Origin: Dunaliella salina
Taxonomy: Eukaryota; Chlorophyta; Chlorophyceae; Chlamydomonadales; Dunaliellaceae
DNA length: 14,410 nt
Direction: 5' to 3'
Assembly: GCA_002284615.2 (NCBI GenBank)
Contig: MU069521.1
Span: 506,011 to 520,420 of the forward strand
Shown: piece after piece, positions 9,993 through 14,410 of the stretch
Layout of the letters: each line of letters starts with the position of its first letter
Position numbering within the stretch: the stretch's first letter is position 1
Position numbers and translations under genes: made by a program
Notes under the pieces: model-generated
Database searches by the model: none
The model's input: the letters and a program-made list of their open reading frames with translations, nothing else
What the model was told of the DNA's origin: nothing

Positions 9993-10190
9993 ATGCTGTG
10001 CTTTCCATCTCGCACTGTGCCACTTGTAAGCAGATTGTACCATGCATTCCAGAAACTGCTCAAGGCTCTGAAGCCTCATTCCAAGATCGACCATAATACG
10101 ATGCTGTGCATTCCACTTGCACTGTGCCACTTGTGACCTGACTGCACCATTGCATTCCAGAGGTTGGTTACTGCTGCGCGATATGAAGCC
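9993..10190 (+). repeat. Imperfect tandem repeat inside the LTR element
   Basis: Two units (9993-10075 and 10101-10190) share ATGCTGTGC.TTCCA, GCACTGTGCCACTTGT, TGCATTCCAGA and a terminal GAAGCC in the same order. The duplication lies in the element's non-coding interior. Confidence 0.7.
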
Positions 10191-10839
10191 GCAGAAATCG
10201 ACAACAAGTCAACACAACCTTGCGCATCCTTCTTGCAAAGGCACATTGCCAAACTCACTTATGCGCACATCTGATGCAGCGTGACCAAACAAAAGTCCCA
10301 AAAGACTTCAAGGCGCCCAAACAAATAAAATGTGCTTCTTTTGCACCTCCCGAGTTCCCTCCATGGATCCAGTGAACACAGCTTGTACTCCCATATGTAC
10401 GCAATGCACACTTTCACCACAGAACCAGCAATTCACAGCACCTGTTGTCCCAACCAGGATACTGCTACACACAGAGTAAGTGCTCGGACCAGACCAAAAC
10501 TGCCAGCGGTTCCAACATGTGCACGCCTGAGCGCGTTCACAAAAGATACATGCCAACGGATACATGCCAACTCTGGGTCTCACAGCTACCCGCCCCACTG
10601 TACAGTCCTTCCATGGATATGCGGAACTCAACATCTCAGTCCATATCCTACTTATGCCACCGCCCATACAATGGCACAGCACTTGGATCTTGCACTCGCG
10701 CGCCAAATGCAGACCCATCATGAAAGGGGTCCCAATCCTCACAAAAAGCTCACTCTCTCAGCAAAAACAGGGCTCTGGCGAGCTACAGGCGGCCTTCACT
10801 CGGAGGACAGCACCAAAATAACATCCAGGTCACTTTCAA

Positions 10840-11565
10840 ATGTTACACCAGAAGCATCCATCACCAGCATGTCCAGCTGTGCACACCAACTTGTGCGTCA
10901 AAAGCACGCCAATGCACAACAAGCATGAACATACAAATAACAATCCACAGTGTCAAAGATCCAAGATCATCGTCTGCACGTTTGTTTTGACTCGTGTCTC
11001 ATGCACGCCAAAACAAGAGCAGAAAATCTGTCCCTCAGAATTTCATCCTATGCCCAGCCTGCCACCCCTTCAGTCCAGGTCCCCAGGTGCAGAACTTAGC
11101 AATTGCACCTCATTCAACTATCTCTCGCGAGCCCCTCACTGGCATTCTAACATGCGGGTCCATCTCTCTCACAGGGGGCGCTCGCTCCTGGGGACTGGGA
11201 GGTGGTCAGGGCGTGAGCCGCTAGCATCCACGTCATGGCCAAACAAAAGGCCAAAAGAGTCCATAAAGCCTGCACTCACATCATGGAATGCAACCGTAGG
11301 AGCTGAAGTCCATTGTCCAATTCTACAGTACATGGAGATTCCCAAAGATACCAGAAGGTTCCACCATCAAATCAAAACCTCCAGTCTGCAGGTGTTGCAA
11401 GCCAGCATACAAGCAGAATTATGTCCATCTCGAGAGTCTCTCTGCTCTAGTGCTCGTGCTCATGCTTGCGTCCAGAGTCTTAGCACACGAGCTGCTACAT
11501 CGATGTCGGGCGCAGTGGCAAACCAGATTCGCGCCCATTCAATCAGCACCGAAGCCAATACTTAG
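10840..11565 (+). other. Long open frame within the LTR element, probably not a gene
   Basis: This is an ATG-started frame of 241 codons on the strand opposite to the element's own orientation. The predicted peptide is rich in His, Ser, Thr and Cys and shows no domain or retroelement motif I recognise. The surrounding 9.3-11.6 kb is rich in C and A and poor in T and G on this strand, which lowers stop-codon frequency and makes long chance frames likely. A real gene carried by the element is possible but not supported. Confidence 0.15.
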
Positions 11566-11657
11566 CTTCGCGTTCTCGCTGAGCCCCACAGCGCAGCCCA
11601 CGGCACCAGCCTAAAGGCGCCATGGCTGCACCATCAGCTCAGCCTGCCCAGGAGGGC

Positions 11658-11670
11658 GGCTTCGCTACCA
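11658..11670 (-). other. tRNA primer-binding site of the LTR element
   Basis: On the minus strand TGGTAGCGAAGCC begins 3 bases after the CTCAACA end of the 5' LTR. It starts with the TGG that pairs with a tRNA CCA tail, and it resembles the initiator-methionine type PBS (TGGTATCAGAGC) of plant LTR elements. The matching algal tRNA was not checked. Confidence 0.6.
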
Positions 11671-11673
11671 AAC

Positions 11674-11840
11674 TGTTGAGGTGTAGTGGTTTACATGGCT
11701 GGCTGACGCTGGCGAGGAGGACGAGATGAGGGGGATTAACTCCTTTACATATGTATTCGATATTAATTAAAAAGGCCAACACTCAAGATCTGAAGCAAGG
11801 TTCACACTTTCTCACAGAAATACTGTTCCAACTGATTTAA
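11674..11840 (-). repeat. Right LTR (5' LTR of the minus-strand element), outer end missing
   Basis: This is the partner of 8672-8848. The inner end on the minus strand is CTCAACA followed by the primer-binding site. Similarity stops at 11840, where the left copy continues for 10 more bases to its TGTTAT terminus, so the outer tip was lost or replaced. Confidence 0.7.
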
Positions 11841-12194
11841 GTCAATCAAGGGTGGCCAACCAAGGCGCTGTTGCTGATGTCCTAGGCCTGTGTGTGGCTC
11901 ATATTCAATCAAACGTACATCACTCATCACTGGCATGCGAGCTTGATGGCATGAGCTTCCATTTCAATGCTTACTTGGCTCACGCAGCAAGCTGGACCAA
12001 AGCTGCACCGTCAGAAGCTCATCTCCTACTGCCCATCATCTGCTGCAGCTGTGCCATCATTCCCAGACAAGGGATTGTCTCTTTCACTTTGTAAGGTTTC
12101 CTTTTTGGGCCAAATAATTAATTAATTTACGAAGTAATTGGGAACCTACGGTATAAGGAATTGTTCATTGATCTTTTCAAACCATAACATACTT
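11841..12194. other. Intergenic, nothing recognised
   Basis: An 80-codon frame at 11852-12094 gives a peptide without recognisable motifs. The remainder is AT-rich with a TTAATTAATTAA-like stretch near 12115. No gene is supported. Confidence 0.45.
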
Positions 12195-12560
12195 TGCAGA
12201 GGGGAACAACTGAGGCCTACAATCAGGTGTATTTTGCATGCTCCTTGCGTATACCTTCCATAACTGGCAACTTCGACAGTTGGGCTCCTCTGGTAGCTTT
12301 TCTTAGGACTAGAGTTCTGAAGTTACCAATTATGGGAGCTATGCCAAATCAGCCGCGGCGTGAACCCCAGGCCTAGTTGACACCAAATTTCCATTTTGAG
12401 CCATTTACTGCACTGAATTGAATCATTTCTAGTGATTTGGAGTTCTTATTCAAAATTATTTAGTATCATTACAAAATAAATGGAGTGAAAAGACTCAGTG
12501 GTTGGTGTTTTATGGCAATTTTTGCCATTTCCCCATGAAAATCACCGAACTAGGGTTTAT
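12195..12560 (+). repeat. Dispersed repeat family A, copy 3
   Basis: This copy is colinear with copy 2 (2915-3290): GCAGAGG, GAGGCCTA, GCATGCTCC, CTGGCA, GCCGCGGCGTGAA, CACCAAATTT, ACTGCAC, CAGTGGTTGGTG, CCATTTCCCC, then a diverged AATCACCGAAC. It also shares a GGG.TCCTCTG.TAGC block with copy 1. No coding capacity is apparent. Confidence 0.55.
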
Positions 12561-13870
12561 ATGACCCATGTGAGCTGTAACACAATATATCTCAGCACAC
12601 AAGGCGACTTACACAAATATAAGCAAATACTCAGGTAGATTGCAACGCTAGCTACATTTTGAAGCCAGATTTGTCCCAATTGGATGAAGAGGTAATGAGT
12701 TACTGCACCTAAAAGGCAGAAAAGGATCATATTGGGCACTTGCTCAGTTAGCCCCCTCTGATACTTTTGCCCAACTTCCAGACACTGACTTCATTCCTTT
12801 TTTGGCGAGCTACCACGTTTTGAGTGATCCTGAGATCAATACTTTTTTAAATCAAGACTTGTTTGTACAGTTTTCGAAATTTTTTTCTGAGTTGGCAGGA
12901 AGGTAAAAAAGAAAAAGTAGCGTACACCATCCCCAAGAACTGGGTGGGACACCCCTGACCCCTCCCCCCCCCAAACCTCCATGCAGTAACCCAACCCGGA
13001 CAAAAAGGGTGTCAATCTGTTCCTTTTTGAAATAGCTATCAATCTGCATACTTGCCATGCTGGAAAAGTGAGTTGCAGCAGAGTTATGGGACAAAAACTG
13101 AGCAGCGGACCATGCATACCTGCCCTTCCGGGCACCGGTGCCTGGAAGGGTACCCACAACTAGTTTGTAAGTCCACTAACTGCCCTCCTGACTCCACCAT
13201 GCACAATCACATCATACATTGTCACCATCCTGGAAGTTTGAACTGATTTGCCGCATGTTCGCCTCTACACCCCCTGCCGCCCACACCCTTGAGCGCGTGG
13301 CACTGACTCCCAGCCATGTACACAGACCCCCCCTTTTACTCAAATTATCCAAAGAGGTTGCCAATTGACAGTTCTTGAGCTCAGGAATCCAATTGTGTCT
13401 TTAGAATTCTGTAGATGTGGCCCAGAAAAATTCTGGAGGGGGTGTCCCAAAAACCTGTACCCCCCCTTGAACCTCCCCCCCTGCCCCTCCTCAGATCAGA
13501 CATACATACACCAATCAATAGCCCTTGATCCCAGGATTCCGAAAATGTAATTCTGAATTGGATTGACCGATGAATTCCAAAAGTTATGCTTCTTGGAGGC
13601 TCCTGGAGTTGGTTTCAATTTTTGATGCTGGCTGAGATCATTTCACCAGCAGCCGATCAGCCAGAGTCTCGGGCTGTAGGCCACCCTTGTAACCCCTTGT
13701 AACCCTAGTCCCTCTCCATTTGGGACTCTCCAGAGAACATCTTTTTTACTATTTTCTAATGGCACCAGAGTACCAAGTCATCGCACCCAACAAAGCATAA
13801 GTCACGAGCACCTGAACACGAGAGCATTTCATTCGAGTGCAGAAAAACAACTCTTAGTTTAAAAACATAG
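12561..13870. other. Intergenic with C-rich tracts, no gene recognised
   Basis: Open frames are short (up to 107 codons, minus strand 12836-13159) and their peptides are low-complexity or unrecognised. Two C-rich blocks, about 12952-12980 and 13462-13493, would form G-run clusters on the minus strand. A CTTGTAACCC doublet lies at about 13685-13706. The right end is the 5' border of the LINE fragment. Confidence 0.45.
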
Positions 13871-14410
13871 CATAAAACAAAGCACAGGGCTATGACCCTG
13901 ACATGTGTATCAAGTCACAACACCTTGCAAAGCACTGACATTGCCAGTGGTACCCGAATTTGTAGATTCTACAATGCTTTGCTGCGCAGCAACAGTACTA
14001 CACTTCGCAAGGTGCTGCAAGCAGATGTTGACATGAGCTGCGTATCTCGTAAATGTTGGACCTCAGAGTTTTTGGCAGCATGTAATGGCTTGGACAGGTG
14101 CAATATGTTTATTCAATGTGTGCGTTCAAGGCAGCCAGTAGCACTGAAGGAGTTCGTTGTTCATTTGAGAAAAAGGCTACGAGGCGTTTGGAATGCTGCT
14201 GCCTTGGCAGAGCACAATGAGCGTGTGAACAAATTAGCCAAGTATCATCACTGGGTGGCTCTCCCTTTGAAGCTTTTGGCTGCTTATGGAGCGCCCTTTT
14301 CTGTCCCTAGGTATTTGCATCTTGATTTAGGCAAGCATATGCTGAGAAACATCGCACGCTTTCGATTGCATGCTCACACTCTAAGAGTTGAGACATCGCT
14401 TTGGCAGGAG
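13871..14410 (+). CDS. Non-LTR (LINE) retrotransposon ORF2, C-terminal fragment, cut by the window edge
   Basis: One frame is open from just after a TAG (13868-13870) to the window end, about 180 codons, first ATG at 13892. Its translation contains TLRKVLQADV, SEFLAACNGL, LKEFVVHLRKRLRGVWNAAA, YHHWVALPLKLLAAYG and VPRYLHLDLGKHMLRNIARF, followed by RLHAHTLRVETSLWQE. This order is the conserved region downstream of the reverse-transcriptase core in LINE ORF2 proteins of green algae, where it precedes a Cys/His zinc-knuckle segment that would lie beyond the edge. No palm-domain motif (such as F/YADD) is found upstream, so the copy appears 5'-truncated, as is usual for LINE insertions. The true left border is probably between about 13890 and 13960. 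The frame shows no internal stops, suggesting a fairly young copy. Family assignment is by recognition only. Confidence 0.75.

Larger units (their letters stand above)
8672..11840 (-). mobile_element. Non-autonomous LTR retrotransposon, minus strand
   Basis: Two direct repeats (8672-8848 and 11674-11840) bound about 2.8 kb. Read on the minus strand the order is 5' LTR (right), primer-binding site, internal region, polypurine tract, 3' LTR (left), as in LTR retrotransposons. The internal region shows no gag, protease, integrase, reverse transcriptase or RNase H signature in any frame, and it is too short for a full polyprotein. It therefore looks like a TRIM/LARD-type non-autonomous or strongly deleted element. 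LTR divergence of a few percent suggests a fairly old insertion. The right LTR lacks its outermost 10 bp, and no target-site duplication is visible. The superfamily is undetermined; the PBS and PPT layout recalls Copia elements. Confidence 0.65.

Noticed and set aside
10308..10742. Minus-strand frame of 144 codons as a possible gag/pol remnant of the LTR element
   Set aside because: It has the right orientation, but I see no zinc knuckle, protease, integrase, RT or RNase H motif, and the frame is isolated.
13680..13710. Telomere-like CTTGTAACCCCTTGTAACCCTAG
   Set aside because: Only two degenerate units occur, and they do not match the CCCTAAAA or CCCTAAA repeats of green algal telomeres.

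Overview
The window looks like nuclear DNA of a chlorophyte green alga, probably a core chlorophyte (Chlamydomonadales/Dunaliella-like). Three things point that way: a long octotricopeptide (OPR) repeat protein with a RAP-like tail, a class greatly expanded in these algae; a non-LTR retrotransposon C-terminus of the type common in green algal genomes; and abundant microsatellites, namely (AC)n at the left edge, about 409 bp of (TG)n in the middle and an (AGC)11 run inside the gene. The genus is a guess. No bacterial or organellar gene organisation is present.

Layout. Positions 1-3750 are mostly intergenic. They hold a truncated (AC)n tract, G-rich runs, two copies of a diverged dispersed repeat (about 400-630 and 2915-3290) and a weak coding-like stretch on the minus strand (2024-2284, with fainter traces down to about 812). 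Positions 3832-6264 (frame open from 3754) hold the one convincing host gene: an intron-free reading frame of about 810 residues with some 13 OPR units, six of them in an exact 114-bp array, and a C-terminal RAP-like domain. It is probably an organelle RNA-binding factor. Its true 5' end is uncertain: a 34-bp tandem duplication has copied the start context into two frames, and another open stretch lies in the same phase just upstream.

Positions 6265-8671 are non-coding: 3' flank, the (TG)n tract, and short dispersed repeats related to sequences elsewhere in the window. Positions 8672-11840 are best read as a minus-strand, non-autonomous LTR retrotransposon. It has two LTR copies of about 170-177 bp with TGTT...AACA ends, a tRNA-type primer-binding site just inside the right LTR, a polypurine tract just inside the left LTR, and no recognisable polyprotein between them. 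Positions 11841-13870 are intergenic with a third copy of the dispersed family (about 12195-12560) and C-rich tracts. From about 13871 to the right edge runs the C-terminal part of a LINE reverse-transcriptase ORF, cut by the window end.

There is no operon or pathway here: one host gene sits among mobile-element remnants and simple repeats. The most unusual content is the homogenised OPR array with its ambiguous start region, and the previously unmarked LTR element.
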